From: Streptomyces pseudovenezuelae
GTDB taxonomy: Bacteria; Actinomycetota; Actinomycetes; Streptomycetales; Streptomycetaceae
Direction: 5' to 3'
Assembly: GCF_029892565.1 (NCBI RefSeq)
Contig: NZ_JARXVH010000008.1
Coordinates: 349,730 to 413,729 of the forward strand
Length of the DNA stretch: 64,000 nt
This document shows positions 26,087-35,491 of this stretch, in pieces (the stretch's first letter is position 1; every line of letters begins with the position of its first letter). A program made the position numbers and the translations under genes. The notes below the pieces were generated by a model. That model was not told the DNA's origin. It made no database searches and saw only the letters and a list, made by a program, of their open reading frames with translations.

Positions 26087-27316
26087 ATGACGGTTACGGC
26101 GATCGACTACACGGGAGTGTTCCAGGCCCTGCCGGGCATGGTGGCGCTGCTGACGCCCGATCTGGTCTACGCGGACGCCAACGAGGAGTTCCTGCGGATG
26201 AGCCGGCGCACCCGCGAGCAGGTCGTCGGCCGCCATCTCTTCGAGGTCTTCCCGGACAACCCGAACAACCCGGCGGCCTCCGGCATGCGCAACCTGGCGG
26301 CCTCGCTGGAGCGGGTGCGGGAGACCGGCACGCGGGACGCCATGGCCCTGCAGCGCTACGACGTCGAGGACCCCGAGCGGCCCGGCGAGTGGGAGGAGCG
26401 CTACTGGAGCCCGGTCAACGCGCCCGTGCTCGGCCCGGACGGCAAGGTGGCGGTGCTGGTGCACCGGGTCGAGGAGGTCACCGAGCTGATCAAGGCGCGC
26501 GGCGGTCCGACCGGCGGCCGGACCCGGGTCCTGGAGGCCGAGCTGTACACCCGCGCCCGGGAACTCCAGGAGCTCAACGAACGCCTCCGGCAGGCGCACG
26601 CCCGCGAGCGCGAGGTGGCCCTCGCCCTCCAGGAGGCGATGCTCCCGGCCCGCCGCCAGATGGGCCACCACCGCGCCGCCGTCCGCTACCGCCCCGCGGT
26701 CGGCGCGCTGAACGTGTGCGGGGACTGGTACGACCTCGTCGACCTGGTCGGCGGCCACCGCATCGGCGTGGCGGTCGGCGACGTGGTCGGGCACGGGCTC
26801 GCGGCGGCCGGCGTCATGGGCCAGCTGCGCAGCGCCCTGAGCGCGGCCTCCCGCGTCGCCGCGGGTCCGGCCGAGGCGCTGAACGTCCTGGGCCGCTACG
26901 CCCATGTCGTCGACGGTGCCGAATCGGCCACCGCCGTCACGACGTTCATCGACTTCGACGCGCACACCATCACCTACAGCAGCGCCGGCCATCCCCCGCC
27001 GGTCCTCCTGCACGCCGACGGCCGCCTGGAGTTCCTCGACCGGGCCACCGACCCGCCGCTGGACGCCCGCCCCGACCCGGTCCGCAGACCCGAGTTCCGC
27101 ACGACGTACACCGAGGGAGCGACCCTGGTCCTGTACACCGACGGCCTGGTCGAGCGCAGACACGAGGACATCGACACCGGCCTGACCCGCCTCGCCGACT
27201 CCCTGACCCGCCACCGCACGGACGACCCCGAGTCCCTCGCGGACGCCGTCCTCCTCGAACTGCTCCCGCCCGGAGGCGCCACCGACGACACCGCCCTCGT
27301 CATCGTGCGGCTGTGA
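26087..27316 (+). CDS. PAS-SpoIIE family protein phosphatase
   Basis: A 409-residue protein: a PAS-like domain (residues 1-140, DLVYADANEEFLRMSRRTRE), a coiled-coil linker (about 155-195, ELNERLRQAHAREREVALAL) and a SpoIIE/PP2C phosphatase (195-405, CGDWYDLVDL, VAVGDVVGHG, LYTDGLVERR). Such phosphatases dephosphorylate anti-sigma antagonists. It lies 69 bases after the larger SpoIIE protein and may act in the same partner-switching circuit. There is no HATPase domain here. ATG 26087 is preferred over an upstream in-frame ATG at 26036 because the PAS fold begins directly after it. Confidence 0.9.
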   Translation: MTVTAIDYTGVFQALPGMVALLTPDLVYADANEEFLRMSRRTREQVVGRHLFEVFPDNPNNPAASGMRNLAASLERVRETGTRDAMALQRYDVEDPERPGEWEERYWSPVNAPVLGPDGKVAVLVHRVEEVTELIKARGGPTGGRTRVLEAELYTRARELQELNERLRQAHAREREVALALQEAMLPARRQMGHHRAAVRYRPAVGALNVCGDWYDLVDLVGGHRIGVAVGDVVGHGLAAAGVMGQLRSALSAASRVAAGPAEALNVLGRYAHVVDGAESATAVTTFIDFDAHTITYSSAGHPPPVLLHADGRLEFLDRATDPPLDARPDPVRRPEFRTTYTEGATLVLYTDGLVERRHEDIDTGLTRLADSLTRHRTDDPESLADAVLLELLPPGGATDDTALVIVRL

Positions 27317-27479
27317 ACAAGTGCCGTGCGCCTGCCCGCAGTTGGGTGCGATTGCGACACAACTGTCGGCCGTGTTCCGGCAACCCCTGCCTGCACCTAC
27401 ACTGACAAGCCCACGACACGCCGGTTGACCTGCTAGAACGCGGGGACCCGCCGATCCGCCGGAGTGAGGAGAGCCCCCT

Positions 27480-28208
27480 TTGTTCTACTACGTACTCAAA
27501 TACGTGTTGTTGGGACCTCTGCTGAAACTGTTCTTCCGCCCTCGGACCGAAGGCCTGGAGAACGTACCGGCGACGGGTGCGGCGATCATCGCCGGCAACC
27601 ATCTCTCCTTCTCGGACCACTTCCTGATGCCGGCGATCCTCAAGCGGCGCATCACCTTCCTGGCGAAGAAGGAGTACTTCACCGGACCCGGCATCAAGGG
27701 CCGCCTCACCGCGACCTTCTTCCGCAGCGCGGGCCAGATCCCGGTCGACCGCACCGGCAAGGAGGCGGGCCAGGCGGCGATCCGCGAGGGCCTGGGCGTG
27801 TTGAGCAAGGACGAACTCCTCGGCATCTACCCGGAGGGCACCCGCTCCCACGACGGCCGCCTCTACAAGGGCAAGGTCGGCGTCGCGGTCATGGCCCTCA
27901 CGGCCCGGGTCCCGGTGATCCCCTGCGCGATGATCGGCACCTTCGAGGCGCAGCCGCCCGGCAAGGTCATCCCGAACACCCACCCCGTGACCATCCGCTT
28001 CGGCAAGCCCCTCGACTTCTCCCGCTACGAGGGCATGGAGAACGAGAAGGCGATCCTGCGCGCGATCACCGACGAGATCATGTACGCCATCCTGACGCTG
28101 TCCGAGCAGGAGTACGTCGATCAGTACGCGTCCGCGGCGAAGGCGGAGGCCGAGGCGGCGGGCGTCGCCGAGAAGGAACGCCGGTTCCGCCGGATGCCGC
28201 TGGGCTAG
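27480..28208 (+). CDS. 1-acyl-sn-glycerol-3-phosphate acyltransferase family protein
   Basis: A 242-residue PlsC-type acyltransferase of phospholipid synthesis. The catalytic HxxxxD motif is NHLSFSD at about residues 40-46, and the phosphate-binding motif is YPEGTRSHDG. A short hydrophobic N-terminus (FYYVLKYVLLGPLLKLFF) suggests membrane association. It starts at TTG 27480 behind GAGGAGAG. The C-terminal end overlaps a 24-bp tandem duplication in which the second copy no longer carries the stop codon. Confidence 0.92.
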   Translation: MFYYVLKYVLLGPLLKLFFRPRTEGLENVPATGAAIIAGNHLSFSDHFLMPAILKRRITFLAKKEYFTGPGIKGRLTATFFRSAGQIPVDRTGKEAGQAAIREGLGVLSKDELLGIYPEGTRSHDGRLYKGKVGVAVMALTARVPVIPCAMIGTFEAQPPGKVIPNTHPVTIRFGKPLDFSRYEGMENEKAILRAITDEIMYAILTLSEQEYVDQYASAAKAEAEAAGVAEKERRFRRMPLG

Positions 28209-28238
28209 AGCGAGCGGATGCCGCTGGGCCAGGGCGAG
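28191..28238 (+). repeat. 24-bp tandem duplication across the plsC-like stop codon
   Basis: Units 28191-28214 and 28215-28238 match at 22 of 24 positions. The first contains the TAG stop of the acyltransferase gene; in the second the same position reads CAG. Confidence 0.85.
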
Positions 28239-28243
28239 TTGAT

Positions 28244-28277
28244 GAAGGGGCGGCCGGAGGATTCCGGCCGCCCCTTC
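28244..28277. terminator. Bidirectional terminator between convergent genes
   Basis: GAAGGGGCGGCCGG (28244-28257) and its exact reverse complement (28264-28277) form a perfect 14-bp stem with a six-base loop, between the convergent acyltransferase and aminopeptidase genes. The arms end in CTTC on one strand and its mirror on the other, so it can work both ways. Confidence 0.85.
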
Positions 28278-28295
28278 ACTTCGTACGGCAGTCCG

Positions 28296-29900
28296 TTACG
28301 GCTTGGGCGTGGCGTGCGGGGTGCAGGTCACGTCCTTGGCGTCCAGCTTGCCGGTCAGCAGGTAGGTGTCCACCCGCTGGTTGATGCACGGGTTGACCAG
28401 TCCGGTCACACCGTGGGAGCCCGCGTCCTTCTCGGTGATCAGGCGGGAGCCCTTGAAGCGCTTGTGCAGTTCGACGGCGCCTTCGTACGGGGTGGCGGCG
28501 TCACGCGTGGACTGCACGATCAGGACCTGCGGCAGACCCTTGTGGGTCCCCACGGTCGGCGGGGTCTGCTGCTTGACCGGCCAGGTGGCGCACGGCAGGT
28601 TCAGCCAGGCGTTGGCCCAGGTCATGAACGGGTAGTTCTTGTTGAGCGCCGTGTTGTCCTTGTCCCACTTCTTCCAACTGGTGGGCCACTTGGCGTCGGT
28701 GCACTCGACGGCCGTGTAGACGGCGTTGCCGTTCTCCGCGGACGCGTTGCCCGCGGTGTCCGACAGGTCCGGGGCGGCGGCGTCGACCAGCGCCTGGGTG
28801 TCTCCGGCGAAGTACTTGCTGAAGACGGTGGCGACCGGGATCCACGACGAGTCGTAGTACGGCGCGCTCTGGAAGAAGCCGATCAGCTCGGCCGGACCGA
28901 CGACCCCGCCGATGGGGTTCTTCTTGGCGGTGGCGCGCAGTTCGAGCCACTTCGCCTGGACCGCGGCGCGCGTGGTGCCGAGGTGGAAGACGGCGTCGTT
29001 GGCGGCGACCCAGTCCTCCCAGTCCTTCCAGCGGCCCTCGAAGGCGACGTCCTGGTCCAGGTTGGCCTGGTACCAGATCTTCTCCTTCGACGGGTTGACC
29101 ACGCTGTCCACGATCATGCGGCGCACGTGGCCCGGGAACATGGTGCCGTACACGGCGCCGATGTACGTGCCGTAGGAGACGCCCAGGTAGTTGAGCTTCT
29201 TCTCGCCGAGCGCGGCGCGGATCACGTCGAGGTCGCGGACGGTGTTCGGCGTGGTCATCTGCGCCAGCATCGCCTTGCCGCTGCGCTCGGCGCAGCCGTC
29301 GGCGTACTCGCGGGCCAGCTTGCGCTGCGCCTGCTTGTCGGCCTCGGAGTCCGGCACCGGGTCCATCTTCGGCGCCTTCACGAACTCGGTCGGGTCGATG
29401 CAGGAGATGGGCGCGGAGTGGCCGACGCCGCGCGGGTCGAAGCCCACGAAGTCGTACGCCTTGGACGTGTTGATCCAGAGCGGGTTCTTGGTGGTGACCC
29501 GGGTCGGGAAGCGCATGCCGGAGCCGCCGGGGCCGCCGGGGTTGTAGACGAGGGCGCCCTGACGCTCCGCCGCCGTCCCGGTGCTGACGGCGCGGTCGAC
29601 GGCGAGCTTGATCTGCTTGCCGTACGGCTTGGCGTAGTCGAGCGGCACGCTGACCCAGCCGCACTGGATGGGCTTGGCGAATCCCCAGTCCGTGGGGCAG
29701 TCCGCCCAGTCGATCCCGGCCTTGGCGGCCCGCTCCGCCGCCACGGTGGCGCCGCGGGTCTCGCGGTCCTGACCGTGCCGGGAGCCGGCGGTCGCGCTCG
29801 CCGAGGGTGCGGCGAACGCGCCGGCTATCAGTGTCGCGGTGACGAGAGCGCCGGCCGAGCCGAGCGCGGTCACCCGCCTGTTCGGTCTGATGTCCCTCAA
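28296..29900 (-). CDS. tap: Secreted tripeptidyl aminopeptidase (alpha/beta hydrolase)
   Basis: A 534-residue secreted peptidase. The N-terminus has arginines, then a hydrophobic stretch ending at an ASA cleavage-like site (residues 1-37). Catalytic serine lies in GVSYGTYIG, the oxyanion segment is NPGGPGGSG, the aspartate is in STRDAATPYE and the histidine in AGSHGV. This matches Streptomyces Tap/SlpD-like enzymes, which remove N-terminal tripeptides from secreted proteins. TTG 29900 follows GGGGGAGG at ideal spacing; the frame extends 31 codons upstream, but that stretch has no site and would displace the signal peptide. The gene converges on the acyltransferase. Confidence 0.92.
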   Translation of the reverse strand: MRDIRPNRRVTALGSAGALVTATLIAGAFAAPSASATAGSRHGQDRETRGATVAAERAAKAGIDWADCPTDWGFAKPIQCGWVSVPLDYAKPYGKQIKLAVDRAVSTGTAAERQGALVYNPGGPGGSGMRFPTRVTTKNPLWINTSKAYDFVGFDPRGVGHSAPISCIDPTEFVKAPKMDPVPDSEADKQAQRKLAREYADGCAERSGKAMLAQMTTPNTVRDLDVIRAALGEKKLNYLGVSYGTYIGAVYGTMFPGHVRRMIVDSVVNPSKEKIWYQANLDQDVAFEGRWKDWEDWVAANDAVFHLGTTRAAVQAKWLELRATAKKNPIGGVVGPAELIGFFQSAPYYDSSWIPVATVFSKYFAGDTQALVDAAAPDLSDTAGNASAENGNAVYTAVECTDAKWPTSWKKWDKDNTALNKNYPFMTWANAWLNLPCATWPVKQQTPPTVGTHKGLPQVLIVQSTRDAATPYEGAVELHKRFKGSRLITEKDAGSHGVTGLVNPCINQRVDTYLLTGKLDAKDVTCTPHATPKP

Positions 29901-30051
29901 GTGGGACCTCCCCCTACATGATTGCGATTTGGTAAGGGGATCCTTTCGGCTGTGTGCTCCCTGAGAACAGGGTTCGTTGACCTTCTTTGCCAATCCGATA
30001 AACGGAGTAGTTCGTCCCGCTCAGCGGAGAAGGCGCCTCACCTGCACAGGC

Positions 30052-30806
30052 TCACCCGAAGGCCGCGAGCGCCTCGTCGAGCGCCCGCCGCAGCCGCAGC
30101 GCGTCCGCGGCCACCGCGGTCACCAGCGCGGCGGGCCCGGCCAACGGCATCACGGCCACCCCGTCCCCCAGCACCCGCGCGCCCACCGGCCGCTCCCCGA
30201 ACTCCGGCCGTACGACGACCAGCTGCCCCACGGCCCGATACCCACCCAGCACGGCCGGACCGTCCCAGCCTCCCGGCGCCCCGGGCCCGCAGGCCAACTC
30301 CTGATCCAGCACCATCCGCCCCGCGACCCGCACGGAAAGACGACTGGTCAGCCGCCCGGGTTCCTCCCCGGCGCGCCCGAGCACCTGCTCCTCGCGCAGC
30401 ACGAGCCGGGCATCCGCACCGACCTCGACACGCGTGGTGACGTACAGATCGCTGCCGTGCACGGAGATCAACTGCTCGGGCAGCCAGCACAGTTCACCCC
30501 CGTCGGCGACATTCAATCGCACGTCGTACCGGGACTCACCCTTCGCCTGTCCCGGCAAGGCGATGGTCGCGGCGGCCGACCCGACGCTCAGCCGGGCCCC
30601 GTCCCCCACCTCCGCCTCCACGGCGAAGTGATCACCACCGAGCGGCCCGCTCATCGCCCCGACGAGCATGACCCGCGCCTCGGCGCCACTCCCCCGCGTC
30701 CGCCGCAGCGCGAGCGGCCCGTCCCCTTCCAGCACGGGCAACGCGGTACCGCCCCGCCCGTCGTCCCGAGCGAGGATCCGAGCGGTGGCCCGCACCCCGG
30801 TCACGG

Positions 30807-30810
<4 letters not shown>
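30052..30810 (-). CDS. ureD: Urease accessory protein UreD
   Basis: A 252-residue UreD/UreH-type chaperone, which together with UreF and UreG delivers nickel to the urease active site. Family features include the GGDHFAVEAEV strand and WLPEQLISVHGSDLY, plus the all-beta pattern. ATG 30810 overlaps the UreG stop (ATGA), fixing the start. It is the last gene of the ureABCFGD operon. Confidence 0.92.
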
Positions 30811-31484
<674 letters not shown>

Positions 31485-31538
31485 AAGAGCGGCTCCTTAC
31501 GATCTTTCTCTACGGTGCTTCACGGCTCCAGGGAGCCT

Positions 31539-32213
31539 TCAGGAGGCGAACAACCGCACAGCCCAAGCGGCATGTGCCTCCGCCCCGATCTCCAACAGAG
31601 GCGCCGAAGCCGCGGGCAACGCATTGACCCCGTCGCCGACGACCGCGCGTGCCGCCTCGACCGCCCTGTCCGCAACGCGATCCAACTCCGGCGCCAGCCG
31701 AGCCAACACCCCTGTCGCGTCAAAGGGGTCAAGACTCAGCAACCGCACCACCGCACTCGCCGCCCCACTCACACTCTCGTACGCCGCGCAGTACGCCGCG
31801 TCCTCCGCGCCCAACCCGGCGGCCCGAGCCACCAGCCCCAACACCACTGGCTGATGCGCCCCCTTGGGGAACTGCCGTGCCAGGGCGTCGAGTTCGGCCG
31901 ACGGCCAGGTCGCGCGGCCGGCCCGCATCAGCTGGCGTCCGAGTTTCCGCGCGGCCACCCGCAACGCGGGCGAGGGCGTCCGCGCGTCCGTGGCCCTGTC
32001 CAACTCCAGCGGATCGACGCCGAGTACCGCGGCGGCGGCCACCGCACCGGACACCAGCCCGGCCGTGTGCAGCCGTCCCCGGCAGAAGTCGGCCAGACTC
32101 CCCGCCCCGGTGATCCGCCCGGCCTTCACGGCCGCCTCGGCCCCGCCGGAGTGCGCGTGCCCCCCGGCGGGAAAGCGGCCGTCGGCCAGGACGAGAAGCG
32201 CTGCCCTGCTCAT
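31539..32213 (-). CDS. ureF: Urease accessory protein UreF
   Basis: A 224-residue helical chaperone with the family start LLVLADGRFPAGGHAHSGG and KGAHQPVVLGLVARAAG later on. UreF gates GTP hydrolysis by UreG during nickel insertion. ATG 32213 is 13 bases after the UreC stop; a longer in-frame extension through ureC was rejected. Alanine-rich composition is typical of actinobacterial UreF. Confidence 0.93.
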   Translation of the reverse strand: MSRAALLVLADGRFPAGGHAHSGGAEAAVKAGRITGAGSLADFCRGRLHTAGLVSGAVAAAAVLGVDPLELDRATDARTPSPALRVAARKLGRQLMRAGRATWPSAELDALARQFPKGAHQPVVLGLVARAAGLGAEDAAYCAAYESVSGAASAVVRLLSLDPFDATGVLARLAPELDRVADRAVEAARAVVGDGVNALPAASAPLLEIGAEAHAAWAVRLFAS

Positions 32214-32226
32214 CGAAGCCCCCTCA

Positions 32227-33948
32227 TCAGAAGAGGAAGTACCGCTGGGCCATGGGCAGTTCGGCGGCGGGCGTCGCCTCGACGAGCTCCCCGTCGATGT
32301 GCACGGCGAAGCTGTCGGGATCGACCCGCACCTGCGGCCGGGCGTCGTTCTCGCGCATGTCGGCCTTGGTGACACCGCGCGTCGACTCGATCGCCACAAA
32401 GCGCTTCCCCAGGTCGAGTCGCTCCGGCAGCCCGTCCTCGATCGCCAACGGCGCGACGAAGTTGAACGAGTTGGCGGCGGGGGCCCGCCCGATCGCCCCG
32501 AACATCGGCCGCGGCAGGATCGGCTGCGGGGTCGGGATGGACGCGTTCGCGTCGCCCATCTGCGCGTAGGCGATCTGCCCGCCCTTGATGACGAGGTGCG
32601 GCTTGACGCCGAAGAACGCCGGTTCCCACAGCACGAGGTCGGCGAGCTTGCCGGTCTCGACGGACCCGATCTCGCGGGCGAGGCCTTGCGCGAGGGCGGG
32701 GTTGATCGTGTACTTGGCGACATAGCGACGTACCCGATGGTTGTCGGCCCGCCCGTCACCGGGCAGTGAGCCCCGGCGCCGCTTCATGACATGCGCCGTC
32801 TGCCAGGTCCGCATGATGACCTCGCCGACCCGCCCCATGGCCTGCGCGTCGGAGGAGATGATCGAGATCGCGCCGAGGTCGTGGAGGATGTCCTCCGCGC
32901 CGATGGTCGAGGGGCGGATCCGGGACTCGGCGAAGGCGAGGTCCTCGGGGACGGCCGGGTTGAGGTGGTGGCAGACCATCAGCATGTCGAGGTGTTCCTC
33001 GGCGGTGTTGACGGTGTACGGCCGCGTCGGGTTGGTCGAGCTGGGCAGGACGTGCGGCTCGGAGACGACGGTCATGATGTCCGGCGCGTGCCCGCCGCCC
33101 GCACCCTCGGTGTGGTAGGCGTGGATGCCGCGTCCGGCGATCGCCGCGAGGGTGTCGCCCACGAAACCGGCCTCGTTGAGGGTGTCGGTGTGGATGGCGA
33201 CCTGCACCCCGGTGCGGTCGGCGACGGTCAGGGACGCGTCGATGACGGCCGGGGTCGAACCCCAGTCCTCGTGCAGCTTCAGGCCCAGTACGCCGCCTCG
33301 GATCTGGGACATCATCGCCTCGTGCGAGACGGTGTTGCCCTTGCCGAGGAGGCCGATGTTGAGCGGGTACTGCTCCATCGCCGCCAGCATGCGGGCGAGG
33401 TGCCAGGGGCCCGGCGTCACGGTGGTCGCCTTGGAGCCCTCGGCGGGACCGGTGCCGCCGCCGACGAGGGTGGTGACGCCGGCGGACAGGGCCTCGTCGG
33501 CGATCTGCGGGCAGATGAAGTGGACGTGCGCGTCGACCGCGCCCGCCGTCAGGATCCGCCCGTTGCCCGCGATGACCTCGGTCTCGGGGCCGATCACCAG
33601 GTCGGGGTGGACGCCGTCCATGGTGTCCGGGTTGCCGGCCTTGCCGATGCCGGTGATCCGCCCGTCGCGGATGCCGACGTCGGCCTTGACGACGCCCCAG
33701 TGGTCGACGATGACGGCGCCGGTGATGATCGTGTCCGGAGTGCCGTCTGCGCGCGTAGCACGCGCCTGGCCCATGGACTCGCGGATGACCTTGCCACCGC
33801 CGAACACCGCCTCGTCACCGGCGAGTCCGGGGCCGCCGCTGCGGTCCTCCTCGATCTCGATCAGCAGGTCGGTGTCGGCGAGCCGGATCCGGTCGCCGGT
33901 GGTCGGCCCGAACAGGTCCGCGTACGCGGCACGGGAGATCTCAGGCAT
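32227..33948 (-). CDS. ureC: Urease alpha subunit
   Basis: A 573-residue nickel amidohydrolase that hydrolyses urea to ammonia and carbamate. Metal ligands are visible in DAHVHFICP (H141, H143), the carbamylated lysine in GLKLHEDWG (K224), and the flap region MVCHHLNP contains the mobile cysteine and histidines. Start ATG 33948 overlaps the ureB end by eight bases; the extension of the frame through ureB was rejected. It assembles with UreA and UreB into the (ABC)3 trimer. Confidence 0.97.
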   Translation of the reverse strand: MPEISRAAYADLFGPTTGDRIRLADTDLLIEIEEDRSGGPGLAGDEAVFGGGKVIRESMGQARATRADGTPDTIITGAVIVDHWGVVKADVGIRDGRITGIGKAGNPDTMDGVHPDLVIGPETEVIAGNGRILTAGAVDAHVHFICPQIADEALSAGVTTLVGGGTGPAEGSKATTVTPGPWHLARMLAAMEQYPLNIGLLGKGNTVSHEAMMSQIRGGVLGLKLHEDWGSTPAVIDASLTVADRTGVQVAIHTDTLNEAGFVGDTLAAIAGRGIHAYHTEGAGGGHAPDIMTVVSEPHVLPSSTNPTRPYTVNTAEEHLDMLMVCHHLNPAVPEDLAFAESRIRPSTIGAEDILHDLGAISIISSDAQAMGRVGEVIMRTWQTAHVMKRRRGSLPGDGRADNHRVRRYVAKYTINPALAQGLAREIGSVETGKLADLVLWEPAFFGVKPHLVIKGGQIAYAQMGDANASIPTPQPILPRPMFGAIGRAPAANSFNFVAPLAIEDGLPERLDLGKRFVAIESTRGVTKADMRENDARPQVRVDPDSFAVHIDGELVEATPAAELPMAQRYFLF

Positions 33949-34252
33949 CGAGGGCACCTCCGGTCTCCCCGCGCAGCCCGGGCACGACACGGGCGCCGGC
34001 GAGCGGGACGAGTTCCACGTCGATGGGGATCCCGGGTTCGAAGCGCACGGCCGTACCGGCGGCGATGTTGAGCCGCTTGCCGCGGGCGGCGGCACGGTCG
34101 AAGTCCAGACCGGGATTGGCCTCGGCGAAGTGGTAGTGGGAGCCGACCTGGACGGGCCGGTCGGCGGCGTTGAGGACGGTCATCCGCGTGACCTCACGGC
34201 CCTCGTTGTAGACGATCGGGTCGTCGGCGAACAGGATCTCTCCGGGAATCAT
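33941..34252 (-). CDS. ureB: Urease beta subunit
   Basis: A 103-residue small subunit with the standard start MIPGEILFADDPI, the SHYHFAEANPGLDFDR core and GTAVRFEPG. It has the usual length and is a separate polypeptide, as in most bacteria other than Helicobacter. It overlaps ureC by eight bases and starts ten bases after the ureA stop. Confidence 0.96.
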   Translation of the reverse strand: MIPGEILFADDPIVYNEGREVTRMTVLNAADRPVQVGSHYHFAEANPGLDFDRAAARGKRLNIAAGTAVRFEPGIPIDVELVPLAGARVVPGLRGETGGALDA

Positions 34253-34262
34253 CGCCGCCCCC

Positions 34263-34565
34263 TCAGACGATCGGGTCGTGGACGGTGACGAGCTTGGTGC
34301 CGTCCGGGAAGGTCGCCTCCACCTGCACGTCGTGGATCATCTTGGGGATGCCCTCCATGACGTCTTCGCGGGTCAGCAACTTGCGCCCGGAGGACATGAG
34401 TTCGGCGACGGTACGGCCGTCGCGCGCGCCTTCGAGGATGTGCGACGTGATGAGGGCGACCGCCTCGGGGTGGTTCAGCTTCAGACCACGGGCCCGGCGC
34501 TTCTCGGCCACGTCGGCCGCCACATGGATCAGCAGCCTCTCTTGCTCGTGCGGGGTCAGTTGCAC
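34263..34565 (-). CDS. ureA: Urease gamma subunit
   Basis: A 100-residue subunit with QLTPHEQERLLIHVAADVA at the start and VQVEATFPDGTKLVTVHDP at the end, matching UreA closely. GTG 34565 follows GAGGTGG and gives the canonical N-terminus; the in-frame extension to 34628 is not supported. It is the first gene of the operon. The 133-bp gap to the TetR gene must hold the urease promoter unless transcription enters from further upstream. Confidence 0.95.
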   Translation of the reverse strand: MQLTPHEQERLLIHVAADVAEKRRARGLKLNHPEAVALITSHILEGARDGRTVAELMSSGRKLLTREDVMEGIPKMIHDVQVEATFPDGTKLVTVHDPIV

Positions 34566-34698
34566 GTCCCACCTCACAGTCCTCGCTCCGGACCGTGCGG
34601 GGTCCGGTTGCCGCGGCCACCCGGGCAAAGTCCCTGGTGGCGTGGATCGGCAGGCTAGTTGGACCGAGTTTCAAGCAAGTTAACCGAGCTGTGATCTC

Positions 34699-35328
34699 TC
34701 AGCTCGCGGTCCGCGTGTCGGACATGCTCATCAACGCCCGTAGACCGTCCTGGAGGACCTCGACGGGCGCGGGCCCGAAGAGGCTCTGCTGGGCGATGAA
34801 CCCCTGCACGGTGGCGATCACCGTACGGGTGACGTGCTCGGCGGGGATGTCCGGCCGCATCACGCCGGACTCCTGGTACTCCCGGACGACCTGCACCCAG
34901 CCCGCCTGAAGGGCCTCGTATCCGTTCCGCGTGATGGCCGCCAGTTCCTCGTTGCGGGCGACCTCCGCCCAGACCTGCATGATCAGCCGCGGGAAGCCCG
35001 GCTGACCGTCGACGGTCAGCGACGACCAGATGCCCAGCATCCGCCCCAGGACCGAGCCGACCAGTTCGTCCAGCGGCGGGGGCGGGCTCTGCCGGGTGAC
35101 CTCCCCGAAGGCCGCGCGGACCTCGCCCAGCACCTCGGCGGCGATCGCGGCGATCAGTTCGTCCTTGCCGCTGAAGTAGCGGTAGACCGCTCCGGCCGAC
35201 AGGTCCACCTCTTTGAGCACGTCCTGCATCGACGTGGCATGGAACCCGTTGCGGGCGAAGCAGCGGGCGGCGCCGTCGAGGATCTGCCGGCGGCGGGCGT
35301 CGAGGTGTTCCTGGGATACGCGGGCCAT
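34699..35328 (-). CDS. TetR/AcrR family transcriptional regulator
   Basis: A 209-residue regulator: the TetR helix-turn-helix at about residues 10-56 includes MQDVLKEVDLSAGAVYRYFS, and the C-terminal domain resembles multidrug-type TetR proteins. ATG 35328 is preferred over the upstream in-frame starts because those overlap the operator-like repeat. It diverges from a membrane protein gene and two matching operator-like sites lie between them, so it probably represses that gene and itself. Confidence 0.92.
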   Translation of the reverse strand: MARVSQEHLDARRRQILDGAARCFARNGFHATSMQDVLKEVDLSAGAVYRYFSGKDELIAAIAAEVLGEVRAAFGEVTRQSPPPPLDELVGSVLGRMLGIWSSLTVDGQPGFPRLIMQVWAEVARNEELAAITRNGYEALQAGWVQVVREYQESGVMRPDIPAEHVTRTVIATVQGFIAQQSLFGPAPVEVLQDGLRALMSMSDTRTAS

Positions 35329-35340
35329 ACCGTCCAAAGT

Positions 35341-35416
35341 AAAACGAACATTCATTCTTGACAAGCCGCGGGCATCGGCGGGACGGTGGTGGCGCGCCAA
35401 AAACGAACGATCCTTC
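35341..35416. promoter_or_regulatory. Twin operator-like sites in the TetR/membrane protein divergent region
   Basis: GAACATTCATTC (35346-35357) and GAACGATCCTTC (35405-35416) share the pattern GAA-N6-TTC. Both are preceded by AAAAC and followed by TT. They are 59 bases apart, one close to each gene, as expected for a regulator shutting off both promoters. Confidence 0.6.
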
Positions 35417-35491
35417 TTTTAAGCGCACCAGAGAGGCCATCGCCTCAGCGACAGACAGCGACACCCATACCGCCAGAGAGGAACCCGTCCC

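Noticed and set aside
28218..29921. Long plus-strand open frame (567 codons) opposite the aminopeptidase gene
   Set aside because: It is the antisense shadow of a clearly recognised secreted peptidase; no family motifs and no ribosome binding site.
31539..32759. Long minus-strand frame extending UreF through ureC
   Set aside because: The upstream part is the ureC gene out of frame; UreF starts at 32213 with the family N-terminus.
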